Part shown: positions 27,664-39,995 of the stretch, one piece after another | Numbering within the stretch: position 1 is the stretch's first letter | How the letters are laid out: each line of letters starts with the position of its first letter | Assembly (NCBI GenBank): GCA_015350385.1 | Contig: WNKI01000001.1 | Span: 1,109,870 to 1,173,869 of the forward strand | DNA length: 64,000 bases | From: Aculops lycopersici | Lineage: Eukaryota > Arthropoda > Arachnida > Trombidiformes > Eriophyidae | Reading direction: 5' to 3' | Made by a program: the position numbers and the translations under genes | The notes under the pieces: generated by a model | What the model was told of the DNA's origin: nothing | Databases searched by the model: none | What the model saw: only the letters and a program-made list of their open reading frames with translations

Positions 27664-30600
27664 TTATTGGCAACCCTGGATGATTGCCTCCGGTTTAAGT
27701 GGTCGGTCATAATAAATCAATCGATTGTTACTACGAGCGAGTGGAACTGTCAGGTGAGCTTGTTGATGTTGATTGCTAAATGCGCGTTCTCTCGGCGCAA
27801 AGCGTCCCAAGACTGGTTTTGCTCTTGACTGGCGAATCCTCTTGATAATGTCGTAACGTTCACAATAAGATTGTTGCAAGGACTTATCGTGAGCCAAAAG
27901 AGAGCCTGTCTTTGATGGCTTGAAGGGGACGAGATTTTGGGTTGTTGCGCCAGAACCGCTGCAGGCGCCACCACTCGGATTGCTTTTGCTAGATGTTGAC
28001 TGCTGGCTTCCAGACATTTGGCCGCCATCAGCTGATTGTTGGTTTTTATGCTTTTTCGACTTTTTAGAAGGTGGCTGGGATCCATCAACCGAACCCTGAC
28101 TAGATGCGAGTGCAGCCCTCTCGTCCCAAGTGGAGTCACGGGTCATCTCACGTTTCTGAACACTAGAAGTGAAGTGATACTCACACATCTTCTGAGACCT
28201 TTGCGTGAACCCAATATCGCTTACCACTTCGGAAACTAGTTCCCAATTTGGTGTATGTCCTGGAGTTAATATTGCGAGATTGACTGGAAGATCCTGCAAA
28301 TGTTGGATCACCATGAGCAATCCCCACTCCTCTTGAATACTCCACGGTGGAATCTGCTCTTGCCGATAGGCGATGATACATTGTGGATATAATTGTATCT
28401 GCTTACTAACGAAGCTAACGATATTCTCCTGCTGGAGGGATTGACCGAGAGGATTCATGGCGAAGGAGTGGAAGAATTTCTGCATTGCAAAAGGATCCGA
28501 ATCGTTACCCTTGGTGACACATCTCAACTTCTGTAACTTAAGCTCACGCCTGATCTTGGCGTAGTTTGGTGTTTGCTTGTCGAATATTGACTTGGGGAAG
28601 CAGATTACCTCATCGCGACGCACCTTGGGTTTTCGTTGGCCTGGTTGGACAGCAGCGACAGCGGATATGCCATCTGGGGTAGTGGATAGATTGTGTTTGG
28701 CAAGACTCTGCAGATGTTGTTGGAGGTGAGGGAGTTGGGTGCTAGGTGTTTGGAAGTAGCCCATAGGGACAACCGGAGTTCCAGTCAAACGGATCTTCTT
28801 CGATCCTATGGTGTAGCTAGTTGTGTCGTTGTCCGTGTATGATTGGTTGACAGGGGGCAGCCGTGACTCGACCATCACATCGGGCTCGTACAGGTAGTGA
28901 CTTGAGTAGTCAATGTACAAGTCCTTCTCATCAATAAAATGTCTCGTGTCAGATTTGTTCGAATCGGAGTTCCCGCCGAAGATATTCCCCAATCCTCCCA
29001 TGGCGTTGATACGAGCTGCCATCGCAGGCGTCATCGGTGGCTGGTAATGGTACTGTGCGCTATCCTCTACCGGACTCGGTGGCGAAGTTGGCGGGGTTGG
29101 TGGGGCCCATAGCTATTGGGACGTTTATAGATCGTCAGCTGTATGTTAATAAATATCTTTAGACCTGTTACTGGAGTTCAGGGTATAGGTGTTTTTTAAT
29201 CAATAGCAGCTCTCACTTACCGGCATTTCTTCAACTTTCTTTTCTCCATCTAGCATGTAGTGGACGTGCTCCATCTTGGCGCCGTTGGGATAGGTTAACA
29301 TGGTCTCCTCCTGGGGATCATTCTTGGTCGATTGCTCTTTCAACATATCGATACGACTTTGCTCCCATTGCGTTTTCTTATTCTCAAGCTCCTGTCTATA
29401 TTCCTGCTCGGCTTGCTCTAGCTCCTTTTGGTTCTTCGGCTTTTGCAAAGACTCGAGGAATTTGACCGCATATTGCTCGACAGGTGACATGGTCAAAATG
29501 AGCTCTTCAATTCTTTGCTCTTTTTCGGATTTTTCTACAGGTGAATTCTCCTCAGTGAGAGGGATGTTCTCATCGAACTCCCGCATGTCCGTTTCCTGGT
29601 CATTCTTCGCCACCTTGATAGCATCAACGTCCATATCTTCACCAGCATCCTGTTCGCCCTTGATGAGAGCTTGTTCCAACTTGAGAAGCTGTGCTTTGGT
29701 TAGCTCAGGTGCAGGCTCGGCAACAACATCGGTGTCAGTCACAATAGGCTCATGATTTGTTTCGAAAAGCTCATGGATCTTATGGCGCTTCAGAGAGGAG
29801 GCGTTGAAATTACCATCCTCAATGGCAAGGTCACCTAACCTTTGCTTTTGCTGGGCCTTCCTGTAAATATTCTGCTCGATTGTGTCCTCGCAAATTAGTC
29901 TATAAATGCTGACATCACGAGTTTGACCGATGCGATGGCATCGATCTTGAGCTTGGGCATCCATGGTCGGATTCCAGTCACTATCATAGAATATAACAGT
30001 GTCAGCCCCAGTCAAGTTGACTCCAATACCTCCAGATCTAGTGGACAAGATGAAACAGAAAATCTTCTTGTCGTTGTTGAATCTCTCCATCAGGATCTGG
30101 CGCTGATCAATCTTGGTTGCTCCGTCCAGTCTAAGGTATGTGTAACCGTAGTAGTTGAGGAACTGCTCGAGAATGTCCAACATCCTGGACATTTGCGTGA
30201 ATATCAGAACCCGATGATCGTTGGACTTGAGCTCCGTAAGGAGTCTACCTAGAGTCTGTAGCTTTCCACAATCATACTCTATGAGTCTTAACTCAGGGAA
30301 GGTAGTCCGCATGTTGGTAGCTATCTTGCTCAATAAATTGAACTTGGGCGTCAACTGCTCGTACAAAGTCTCTCTGAGGTGTATCTCTTGAACTTTCTTC
30401 GAAGAGCTTTGATGCGATACGTGCAGACTCACGGGACCTGCGCTAGCTCCGGGCACGCAGAACACATATCGATTGATGATGTTGGACAAGTTTGTTACTA
30501 ATTGCTCCGGTGTCTTAATGGCTTCATCGACTAAACTGGATAGTAGATCGAACCTCGAGCTTGCTTTCGATCGAATTTCGTCAACGAGGGAACAGATGAT

Positions 30601-33600
30601 TCTACCGTTCCCATTCGAGAACTCATTCCTGGTGCTCCCCTCGGATTTCGACATGTGCCTCAATTCATTGAGATAAAGTAAGTCTTTGAGGTCGCTATAA
30701 TAGAACGAATCAGATTTGGTGCACCTATTTTTGTTTATCTCAGACATTACTCTGAGTCGCGAGAGTTTATCATTACGTTGTGCTTCCTTTACTGTGGAAA
30801 ACGCCTGATTGACTATGTCCGAAAATATGGCATCTTGTGCCTCATCGACTTCCATGACAGACGAGGAGCCATCTTCAATAGTAACTGAATCCTGGTCTGA
30901 TACTTCGTCAATAACTTCTAGGAACTTATTATGTGGTGTAACCTTGGATTTGATGTAGTCTTTAGCTATAGATGTGAGAGAGCAACCCACTTCCACTGGT
31001 AATAGCTGTAAACTGGACAGGTTCACATGCTTATAAGGATCATAGTCTAAAGGTGTGAATAAAATACCTGGCACTTTGTATGAGATGCTTCCCATCATAA
31101 ATGGTGAGATGGTTGGTCGAGGTTCAAATAGATTAGGATGATTACAGACTTTCCTAAGCTGCATCAATACATTGATCACACTCAAAAAATTTCCTGATGC
31201 TAGTGTTTCCTTCGTCTTGTTGAGCGACATGAATTCTTCATAAAGGAATCGTTGGCGTTTGGACAGTCTACAATATCTAATGATTTCCCTCTTACTAGGC
31301 AGCTGTTTCTCAACATCCGCCTTTAGACGCCTAAGCAAAAATGGTCTCAAAATTTTGTGCAACCTCTGGACCAACTCTTGATTGTACTCCTGAGTGCCCT
31401 CAGCCATACCCGTGAGAGGGTTCACGAACCAGTCCTTGAACTCATTGTAAGAATCAAAGAGGTTCGGCATCAGGAAATGCATCAAGGACCATAGTTCCAT
31501 CAAATCATTCTGTAGAGGGGTTCCGGTAAGCAAGAGTCTACGCTGACTGTTAAAGTTGAGTAACATCTGCCAACGCTGGCTTTTGAAGTTTTTAATGTAA
31601 TGTGCCTCGTCTAGTATAAAATAGGTCCACTGCTTACGACGAAATGCGGCATGATCTTGTATCACAATACGATATGAGGTTATACAAACATGGAAACTAT
31701 TGGGTCTGGACCATCCCTATTTAAGTGAGTTTGTGAACAGATGAGAGTTGTTAGTCCCGAATCAAGAGATGATTAGAATTTGTGAGAAATTGTTGCTTCT
31801 GGTGAAAGTTGCCTTGATTCTCGAAGGATCAAGGTTTGTTTGAAGCGTTTTGTTTTTCGAAACAGTATAAGCACTCGAGGTCCAAATTTAGAACAACAAG
31901 CGACTCTAGTCTCGGATTGGTAAAGATGGAAAACTTTCACTTACCGTTCGTTTCGCCTTTCGTTCCTTGGGCGTGCCATAATAGGTTAATATCTTGAATG
32001 CTGGACACCATTTCTTGAATTCCATCTCCCAATTGAGCATCACACTGGTGGGCACGACAATAAGATGCGGGCCCCAGTCCTGCTCCTCACAAGCGAGGTG
32101 AGCAAGTAAAGCTATGGTTTGTATAGTTTTACCGAGACCCATCTCATCCGCTAAAATACCATTCAGTTGCTTCTTGTACATACCACTTAGCCAATCGAGA
32201 CCAATGTGTTGATACTCTCGAAGTGTGTGCTTGAGCAAGAATGGAACTTTGGTGTTCACAGTCGTGGTTTCGAGGGTGTTACCCTTGGGCTGAATACTTT
32301 CGGCTCCAGCGGCCATGTCGTCAACTTTTTGTTTCGCTTGTTTATCATCGTTCTATTCAAGGAATGAAATAATTATGGAGTTAGTAAGTTTGTGCATAGA
32401 AGAAATTAACTTTAGCATAGATAGATATGTACCGAAATTCAGGTATCTTGTAATGCTTAATTACAAGGTGTTTTACATGACGGCTATTAATTTAGGCAAC
32501 TGCAAGGAGGTGACTCTACCGATGAGGTTGGGTAGTCCTAATTCGATCTTGCACAGCCACTTTTGATTGATAAGTTTGGTTTTGGAAGTTATACTCACAT
32601 TTATCACAGGCTCTTTTGTCACACTTTCTTGACTGTTTAAGTAGTCAATCTCTTTGGTTTGGGGAGTTGGGTTTGCTTCCGCTAGGGTGTTTGAGAATTT
32701 ATCGGTTTGATCTAGAATGTATTTCAAGTGAAGATTCCAGGCTTTCTTTCTGGTCTCTTCTAGCTTTGTCTGCTGCCTATAATCAACAATCTTCTCGATT
32801 CCAGACCAGAAAGACTTGATTTCTCTAGCATAGCCGGCTGCTGTTTTCTTTTTATGATTCAGCTCGTCCCTCTTGGCTCGTTCCAGGGCACTATTTTTAT
32901 CATGCAAATGCTTGAGGGCACTGTAGGCCATTTTCTTGGCCATTTTGCGCTTCCATCTCCGTTCCCCAGCAAAGTCCGTCGAAAGCCATCTCATTTCCTC
33001 CATCATGTAATCCCAATGGCATTTGGGACGTGGAGGCTCTTGACATTTGGGCAATCTCTTTGCTGACCAAAGGCCTTGCTTGATCAAGTCGTCAATACGA
33101 GCTTGAACTGTTGCCTCGTGCTTGATTCTCTCGTGTATTTGTCTTTGAGTAGTTTCAGCACTAACAGCAGCTGGTGTAACCATTGGTTCGACAACCTTGG
33201 ATATTCTAGTTGGAGATTCCTCCTTGGATGGTATAGGTATCACACGTTCAGGCGTCTTGCTGATGATATCAATCTCCATGGGTACTGAAGCGTCACTGGA
33301 TGATGTGGAGATGCTAGTCGCTGTAGCTTGTTGTTGGTCGGGTACCGATAGTGATGAAGGTATTGTTGTGCTACTTGTAGATGTGGAGGTTGAGGTGGTG
33401 GTGGCAGTTGTTGCTGTGGTAGTTTGTGGTAAAGTAGTTGCTGTTATAGTTGCATCGAGTAAATTTGAGCTTGGCTTGACATCGATTACAGCGGCCGCTT
33501 CAACTGCCTGAGCCTCAGCCTCTGGAGATCCCTCCTTGGATGGTATAGGTATCACACGTTCAGGCGTCTTGCTGATGATATCAATCTCCATGGGTACTGA

Positions 33601-34122
33601 AGCGTCACCGGATGATGTGGAGATGCTAGTCGTTGTGGCTTGTTGTTGGGCGGGTACCGATAGTGATGAAGGTATTGTAGTGCTACTTGTAGATGTGGAG
33701 GTGGAGGTGGTGGTTGCAGTTGTTGCTGTGGTAGTTTGGGGTAAAGTAGTTGCTGTTATAGTTGCATCGAGTAAATTTGAGTTTGGCTTGACATCGATTA
33801 CAGCGGCCGCTTCAACTGCTTGAGCCTCAGCCTTTGGATCGAACCTAAGATTCAGTATGTGAGAAAATTTCCGCTCATCTCTGAGGACATCGTCGGTGAC
33901 AGCTTCCAAGTGTCCCTTGATAGCTGTGGTGAGTAATTGACTATTGACCCTATCCTTTGAATTCTTGACTGGGGACTTGATCTCCTTTGGTGGAACAACC
34001 AACTCGAGATACTGGCCACCGTGGCGCATAAAATATAATTCGCCCAACTCCAGAAGCAGGCGCTGCTTCAATTTGTCGCATTCGGCCAACAAATAAGACT
34101 TTCTGGCCTCATGCCCATCCAT
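27664..34122 (-). CDS. domino: Domino/SRCAP/p400-type SWR1-family chromatin remodelling ATPase
   Basis: SWI2/SNF2 ATPase that, in the family, exchanges H2A.Z/H2A.V in nucleosomes within SRCAP/TIP60-p400 complexes. Four exons: 34122-32599, 32352-31945, 31716-29221, 29112-27664 (introns 246, 228 and 108 nt), joined in phase 0, about 1958 residues. HSA domain near 367-440 (CHWDYMMEEMRWLSTDF, FWSGIEKIV); Walker A DEMGLGKT near 575; LDEAHYIKNFKSQRW near 680; SWR1-type long split before the second lobe, which starts near 1148 and includes LRLDGAT and QAQDRCHRIGQ. The exon junction EMP-LWAPPTPP is characteristic. A SANT-like domain near 1728-1790 (HTPNWELVSEVV) favours Domino/p400 over SRCAP. Exon 1 holds a recent 312-bp tandem duplication. 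The ATG at 34122 faces the divergent Fer3-like gene. Confidence 0.93.
33221..33844 (-). repeat. 312-bp in-frame tandem duplication in Domino exon 1
   Basis: Two direct copies, about 33221-33532 and 33533-33844, offset by 312 bases (104 codons) with only scattered substitutions. Each encodes AEAQAVEAAAVIDVKP, a Thr/Ser-rich stretch and PMEIDIISKTPERVIPIPSK. The unit keeps the frame. Confidence 0.9.
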
Positions 34123-35219
34123 TGTTAATATTTGGTTGGGCTTTTAGGTTGCTAATAGATGATATGAATTTGGATATCTATTCCCGAATATATTATATAT
34201 AATAATAATAATAATATAATCTAGTTCCCTTGCAACAAAATGCCTAATAAATTGAAGTGAAATAGCCGAATTATATATCTCTGGTGTGTTTCGTCTCTCC
34301 ATCGCTAACGTTGTGTGTGTGTGTGTGTGTGTGTAAGTTTCTCCATCGGGTTCCCACTCGTTGTCCCCCGCCTCTTCGTTGCAACAACGCGCCCGGCGAC
34401 AGCGGCGCCTTCGCCGCCACAAAACTGCATAGCAAACGTGTGTTAGCGGGTGAACGCGCAACGTTGCCGTCGCTCTCTTCTCTTGCTGCGGCTCGTCGCA
34501 CTCGCTGAGTTTTAGTCGAGCAGAAGCACTAGCAGCGATGGCGGCGGCGGCGCCACGACGACTCACATTGAAAGCGCGTGCATTAGCCTGAACCAACGAG
34601 AAAAATTGAGAGAGGGCGAGAGCGAAATGCTTTCTCGCTGTTCCTGCAGACTCGTCCTTTGTTAGGCGCGCATTGGAAATAATGCGCTCAATTGTATGGT
34701 GGATCATAGTGACAGCGCGCAGTAATTTTTGCAAGCCAGACGAGTGGAGTAGCTTGTCGCTGCAGGAAATTCCACGCATGCGTTTGTTGATTTTACTCCA
34801 TTTGGCGCTAGGATTCAAATTTCCACAATGAGGGGCAGGGAAAAATTCATGCGCAACGCCCAAAGGGACAGTCAACTCTCGATTCTGCCAACTTCCTCAT
34901 TCCAAAACAAGATGGCGACTGTAGTTCGGTAATCTAGTTCGGTTGCTCACAATCGCTTCCACTCTAGTTAAGCTATCAACTAGCGGCTGTGGAGTAGGTA
35001 GTGCGCAATCAGTGCGCGTGCCACTGATCCGACGCACCTAGGGTCGTTCTGTTGGTCCTATAAGCTAAAGGGCGCGCAAGAGTTGCGCAACTTTTTGGTC
35101 CTCGATCAACTAAGCTGCTCTTTTCCCCTTGAATCATTCGATTTCCAATTTTCAAACGAGTAACTCATCTGAATTAGTTGATGGAGAATAACAATTATCG
35201 GTCTAGTCGAATTTACTAG
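34123..35219. promoter_or_regulatory. bidirectional spacer between Domino (-) and Fer3-like (+) genes
   Basis: About 1.1 kb separates the two ATGs. It holds a (GT)n run at 34312-34334 and AT-rich sequence near 34196-34225. A 243-codon minus-strand frame (34144-34875) crosses the GT repeat and has no recognisable protein; it is likely 5' UTR/promoter. The region presumably holds both promoters. Confidence 0.5.
34312..34334. repeat. (GT)n dinucleotide repeat
   Basis: Pure GT/TG run of about 23 bases, read directly from the sequence. Confidence 0.9.
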
Positions 35220-36827
35220 ATGAGAATGGCTTCCAGCTTTCAAGACACTAATGAGGCTGGAACAACGGAGTTGGTGTCCCTGTTGAAGCCAACAAAGTCA
35301 ATAAGAAAGTATCCAAACAATGCGACAGCTCCAAACAAGATGAACACACCAACTGACCAGCCAATAATTCAAGGCAAGAAAACGAGACAACCAAAGCAAT
35401 CAGCTAGACAAACAATGAATGTCAATAGCTCAGCAGCAACAACCAGCATAGCAATTGTCAAGATCACAACCAAAAAACAACCTAAACCTAGAAGAAGAGT
35501 GGCAACTGTGGCTCAAAGGAGAGCGGCAAATATTCGCGAACGAAGACGAATGTTTAATTTAAACTCAGCTTTCGATAGACTCAGAAAGAAGGTTCCCTCG
35601 TTTGCTTACGAGAAGCGATTGTCTCGAATAGAGACATTAAAGTTGGCTATAATGTATATAAAATTCATGGACGATTTAGTTCACGATGATGCTTATGCCG
35701 AGAAGTACAAGAGATTGATTGCCCAGCAAGCTAGTGATCCGACGGCAAACAATTTCATGACTTCCGCAGCTTACCTGTCGCTCTATGGCCACTGTCACTC
35801 TTCGTCGCCCTCGCCAACTGGACCATCGCAAATGTCAGTGCAACAAACAAGGACACAACCTTCGGTTTATGTGCCACTTCGCCAAGTTGACTGCTATAGT
35901 GGAAAGAGTGAGAGCGCGCAAGCAGCGAGCTTGAGCGATTTGAAGCTCTCAACCGGAAGGAGGAGATTTAACGAGTCGGCGAGCGACTGTTTGCCTCGCG
36001 GAGGAGTGGAATATAATACTTGTAAAAATGAGCCAATTCAACACACATCACCAACAACCACCTACTGTTCCGATATAAACTGCCCCGTGCAACCACAAGA
36101 GCACCATCAGCAACAACATCAACGACATCTACTAACAACATCAACAACAAAAAGAGCCAACTTGATTCCTTCAGCCGGAAGTTTGTCCTCGCCGACAACA
36201 AACTACTCCTCCTCAGCCTCATCCTTGTCGCCAGCAACTACTTCTAGTCCAGTATCTATAAGTCAGCAGCATCAATCCTCCGGGAATCGGACGTCAGATT
36301 TGATGCAAGTTTACTATGCGCCGCAATTCGGCTATAATACTGCCAGCGCCGCGGCGGACCAGTCACACTTGTACAGTTCGACAGTGAAGCGAGATCCAGG
36401 CCATGAAACTCAAGACAAGATTACGTACTACAACATGACGAATGGAAGTGTTAACCATAGCGAGCAGCTTAACCATGAGCAATCAGGCGAGAGGGACCAA
36501 CACCACCAACAGAATGAGCAGCGGCAACAAGCACATGTTGGCGCCTCGTGCCGCTATTTACCGCCCGTCATGACGCACCCACTGCACCAGCAGCCACCTC
36601 CGCTGCCGCCCCAGTCAACTAGTGGCAATCCGATGGCAGCTAGCGAGTATCAGCAAAGCCAACCACAACAATATTCAGGATTACCTTCCAGTGTGCACCA
36701 AGCAGATCAACAATTTCACCATTCCTACATTCTGGAGCAACCAAGCCACCAAAGCCACCACTATTTAGACGAATGTCACCATCAGCAGCATTATAGCGGA
36801 ACTCTTCACTCGCTCGAGGCTCGGTGA
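35220..36827 (+). CDS. Fer3: Fer3/FERD3L-like bHLH transcription factor
   Basis: 535-residue single-exon nuclear factor. The bHLH (about residues 92-155) reads [20 protein letters not shown] in the basic part and continues [36 protein letters not shown] in order; this matches the Fer3/Nato3 group of Twist/PTF1-type class II bHLH proteins, with the E-box-reading ERRR motif. The rest is low-complexity: a Lys/Thr-rich N-terminus and a Gln/His/Ser-rich C-terminal half, much longer than FERD3L. An in-frame TAG immediately precedes the ATG. In animals the family acts in neural, midgut or floor-plate differentiation, and it binds E-boxes as a heterodimer with Daughterless/E proteins. Target genes cannot be inferred. 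Confidence 0.88.
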   Translation: MRMASSFQDTNEAGTTELVSLLKPTKSIRKYPNNATAPNKMNTPTDQPIIQGKKTRQPKQSARQTMNVNSSAATTSIAIVKITTKKQPKPRRRVATVAQRRAANIRERRRMFNLNSAFDRLRKKVPSFAYEKRLSRIETLKLAIMYIKFMDDLVHDDAYAEKYKRLIAQQASDPTANNFMTSAAYLSLYGHCHSSSPSPTGPSQMSVQQTRTQPSVYVPLRQVDCYSGKSESAQAASLSDLKLSTGRRRFNESASDCLPRGGVEYNTCKNEPIQHTSPTTTYCSDINCPVQPQEHHQQQHQRHLLTTSTTKRANLIPSAGSLSSPTTNYSSSASSLSPATTSSPVSISQQHQSSGNRTSDLMQVYYAPQFGYNTASAAADQSHLYSSTVKRDPGHETQDKITYYNMTNGSVNHSEQLNHEQSGERDQHHQQNEQRQQAHVGASCRYLPPVMTHPLHQQPPPLPPQSTSGNPMAASEYQQSQPQQYSGLPSSVHQADQQFHHSYILEQPSHQSHHYLDECHHQQHYSGTLHSLEAR

Positions 36828-37735
36828 TGGCAACATCAACAACATTAAATACTAAATTTATTTGCTCTGACTTGTGCGAGCAACTTGAGCATTTTTTGAT
36901 GGCTATTCGATCCTCACTCTTGACCCCGCCCCTCGTTAGTGTTTGCGATTAATTAGTTAGTGAACTCAAAGTGATTAATGATTTACGTCACACATACAAA
37001 CTTGTGACATTCGCTCACTTGAAATTAGTTCGTTCGTTGGTTAGCGCTGCAAGAGCAGCGCGGTCGGTTGCCAGCGACGCTATGTGCCGCTCACTTCCGG
37101 CGCCTAGCCTATAACAAGCAGCGCTCTTATCTCCCCGAGTGGTTTAGCTAAACTAAACGGCAGTCTCACAAGGGGAAATCGAGCACTGAGCTTAGCGACT
37201 TGCACGCTCGGTAATTATTTATAGGCGAGTCTTTGTGTTCATGCTTGCTGTTTAATCTTTCCTCCCCTCAAACTGCCAGTTTGTCTTCCTCTTTCTCGCT
37301 TACTCCTCCCGTTGGTTGGTCTAGCGCAACGCTTTGACTCAAATAAGGAGTTATTGGTGGTGGTGGTAGCAATAGGAATCTAACAACGGAGAGCTAGACC
37401 AACGGAAACGAGGAGGAGAAAAGAGAACTAAACTAATATGACTCTCCGATCTGAATAATCCGACAATTTAGCTCGCAGCTCGCGCACTAGTGTTGTTTTG
37501 GTTGTTGTTTGCCGTTGTCGGCTTAGTTGCAAAACTAACGGTTGTTGTTGTTGGCTTGCCGTTAGATTGCTCGCTCGCTTGGCTCTTGAATCGTCGTCAT
37601 CGTCGTCGTCGTTTCTATTGCAAACACTAACAACAACAGCAACGACGACGACAAGTGAACATGTAGGCAAAATCAAATAGAGCAGAAAGGAATACAACTC
37701 GCTAAGCTGAGTTGACCATCTGAATTCATATTGCA

Positions 37736-37768
37736 AACTTTACTATCCGCCTACTAGATAGTAAAGTT
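37736..37768. repeat. perfect 12-bp inverted repeat (hairpin)
   Basis: Arms 37736-37747 and 37757-37768 (AACTTTACTATC / GATAGTAAAGTT) are exact reverse complements around a 9-base loop. No known element recognised. Confidence 0.85.
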
Positions 37769-39984
37769 ATATTCCCTCCTCTACTACTTTTTGCTGAGGA
37801 TGATGAATCAAGATGGAGCGCGAATGGTTTTCACTTCCGACGCTTCGAGAGGCAAAATTGAATATATTAGCCGCCTTCGTCGCAAAATGGCAATATATCT
37901 TCTCCCTTACCGCGAGCAAAAATCGAAACCTTGAAGCTCGGAGCTAGACTTTGAGCTTTTTGGCTCCACTCCTCTTCCTATTCCTATTCCGATCAACGGA
38001 AGCCGAGAAGCCAGAGACTTCCGTTTCTTCCTTGCTTCGTTCCTTTATTTCTACCACTCTTCCTAAATTTCAAGCAGGACGAGCAAAGAGTAAGGCGCCG
38101 AGTTAAGCCGAACTAAATTGCACTTGACTTATCGTCGCCAATGCCGCCTCTTTTGTGGCTCCTCCTTCGTTCGTCACTCTAGGTCAGCGGCGTATGCTGC
38201 TAAAACTCGAAACCAGAATCGAGTGAACACATTGACGGCAAGTGGGCGCCGCCAATAGAGTGATTGAAGTATCGATTACGCGCTTTACTTTGGCCAAACG
38301 CTTGGCACTTCCGCTTGAGCATAATCTTCAAAACTTTGCGAGTCACTAGAAGCGCGCTGTTGGCCCATCGAATCTCCGAACCACCAAAGTCACTTGCCTG
38401 CCATCTCCTCAACTCGAACCTTAACTTAAACCAACCAGCCAACTAGCGCTAATCTGTCAGCTACCACAATAAGAGTGGCGCCGTTACTATTGCGTCACAC
38501 ATTCTAATCGTTGTCATCATCGATGGGCGCCACTCATTTTGGCAGCCTTCTCTTGGCTCCTGGCTCAAATCTGAAGTTGCACTTGTCGGCCCAAACTAAA
38601 ACTTGAGTCGGCGTCGTCGTCGTCGTCGTCATCACCACCATCAACCGGCAAACCAGTTTACTAATCCGAGCGAAACTTCGACGCTCGTCGACTGGTTAGT
38701 TAACCGAAGGCGACGAGTCATCGATATGCTCGCGAGGACTTCCGCTACTGAGAAGTTTGTGCTACTGTTGGTGACTTGGTTTAGTTAGTGACAACAAAAC
38801 TCTCAACCCTCTAACTGGCGTTCGGGGTAGGAAGGCGAGCAAGCGGAAAATTGATTTCCCCTGCTAACTGGCAAAATCAAACAGGCAAACTGGCGGAATC
38901 TCCAGTTTGTCCATTGAATCATCAGCTCATATGAACTCAATTGAGCGTTCAAACTTTTCGGAGGGCGTAAAAGGATCGTTGAATAAATTTGTATTGGAGC
39001 GGGGTACTTTTCTCTAGAAATCTTTACGTTATATTACACCAACCAGAACTCTAGTAATCCAACGAACCAGCCGACGATTCTGTTGTGATTTGCGCTCATA
39101 ATTGATTCCAAATGATCATTCAATTAGGCCAGACGAATTTTGAATGCTTCAATTCAATTCTGTATCTCAGTGCCTTTTGATTAATCCGCCTCTCAAATTT
39201 AACGCTAACCACCGACGTTGCGAGCGAGAGGAATAAAGTGAAAGAGTTCTTCCGTTTCATCATTGAGTGGCAAAACCTTGACTTTGCCGGTGGTTGTTGC
39301 ACCATCATGTCATCCAAGTTAAGTTTTGATTTTAGAACTTGCTGCCAGCATATGAGTGGAGTAGGGCAGAGTAGAGTAGCGATATACAACGCAACGGATT
39401 GAGAAGGAGGACAAATCCGATTAAATTAGCTTTGGCAGCGGCTAAACTTGCGGCTAAAATCCCTATGCTAAACTTTCCCCGCCTCTAAGCTCACATTTAG
39501 TATCCCCATTGGTTCCGTGTCCAGAAGCCAGTCAAGAGTTAGAGACGAGAACAAGTCGCCAAGTTAGGTTCGTGATATGTGATCATCCGATTCGAATACT
39601 GAACACTGGGCGCACTTTGCACGCTCAGCGATTTACACTTGCGCTGCTCGTGCACCTAGCGACTTGCGTTGCTCGCGTTCGAAAATCAGTTCGCTTGAAC
39701 CTAGCCAACGATTCCCCAGTTCTTCCGGTTGACGAATCCAAACAACGCAAGCGGCAAACAAACAGTAGAAGCAAAATTTTTTGCACTTGCACAGCCGAGG
39801 GCTAGTCGCGGTGTTCGTCGTGGTCGATGCTAGAGCAAGGTAAAGAGAAGAGCAATTGGGGCAAAAATCATTTAACGTCCTCATATCTTACGAAGCGCTT
39901 GCTGGCTAGCGAAACACACGTATAACTGCCTCTAGACCTACCTTCAGGGCGTGATATACTTTCCGAGTCGGCAAAAAATAACCA

Positions 39985-39995
39985 TATATAAAAGG
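39985..39995 (+). promoter_or_regulatory. TATA-box-like element without an obvious gene
   Basis: TATATAAAAGG is a near-consensus TATA box followed within 30-35 bases by TCCGCAAGTATTG. No coding sequence is evident downstream before the LPMO gene 1.7 kb away. It may be a promoter of a noncoding transcript or a distant 5' exon, or a chance match. Confidence 0.25.

Noticed and set aside
33197..33823. Val-rich plus-strand frames with duplicated sequence
   Set aside because: Shadow of the Domino tandem duplication on the minus strand (the Thr/Ser repeat read in antisense).
34144..34875. 243-codon minus-strand open frame just upstream of Domino
   Set aside because: It crosses a GT microsatellite (giving a Thr-His run) and an AT-rich tract, has no recognisable domain, and sits where the Domino promoter and 5' UTR should be.
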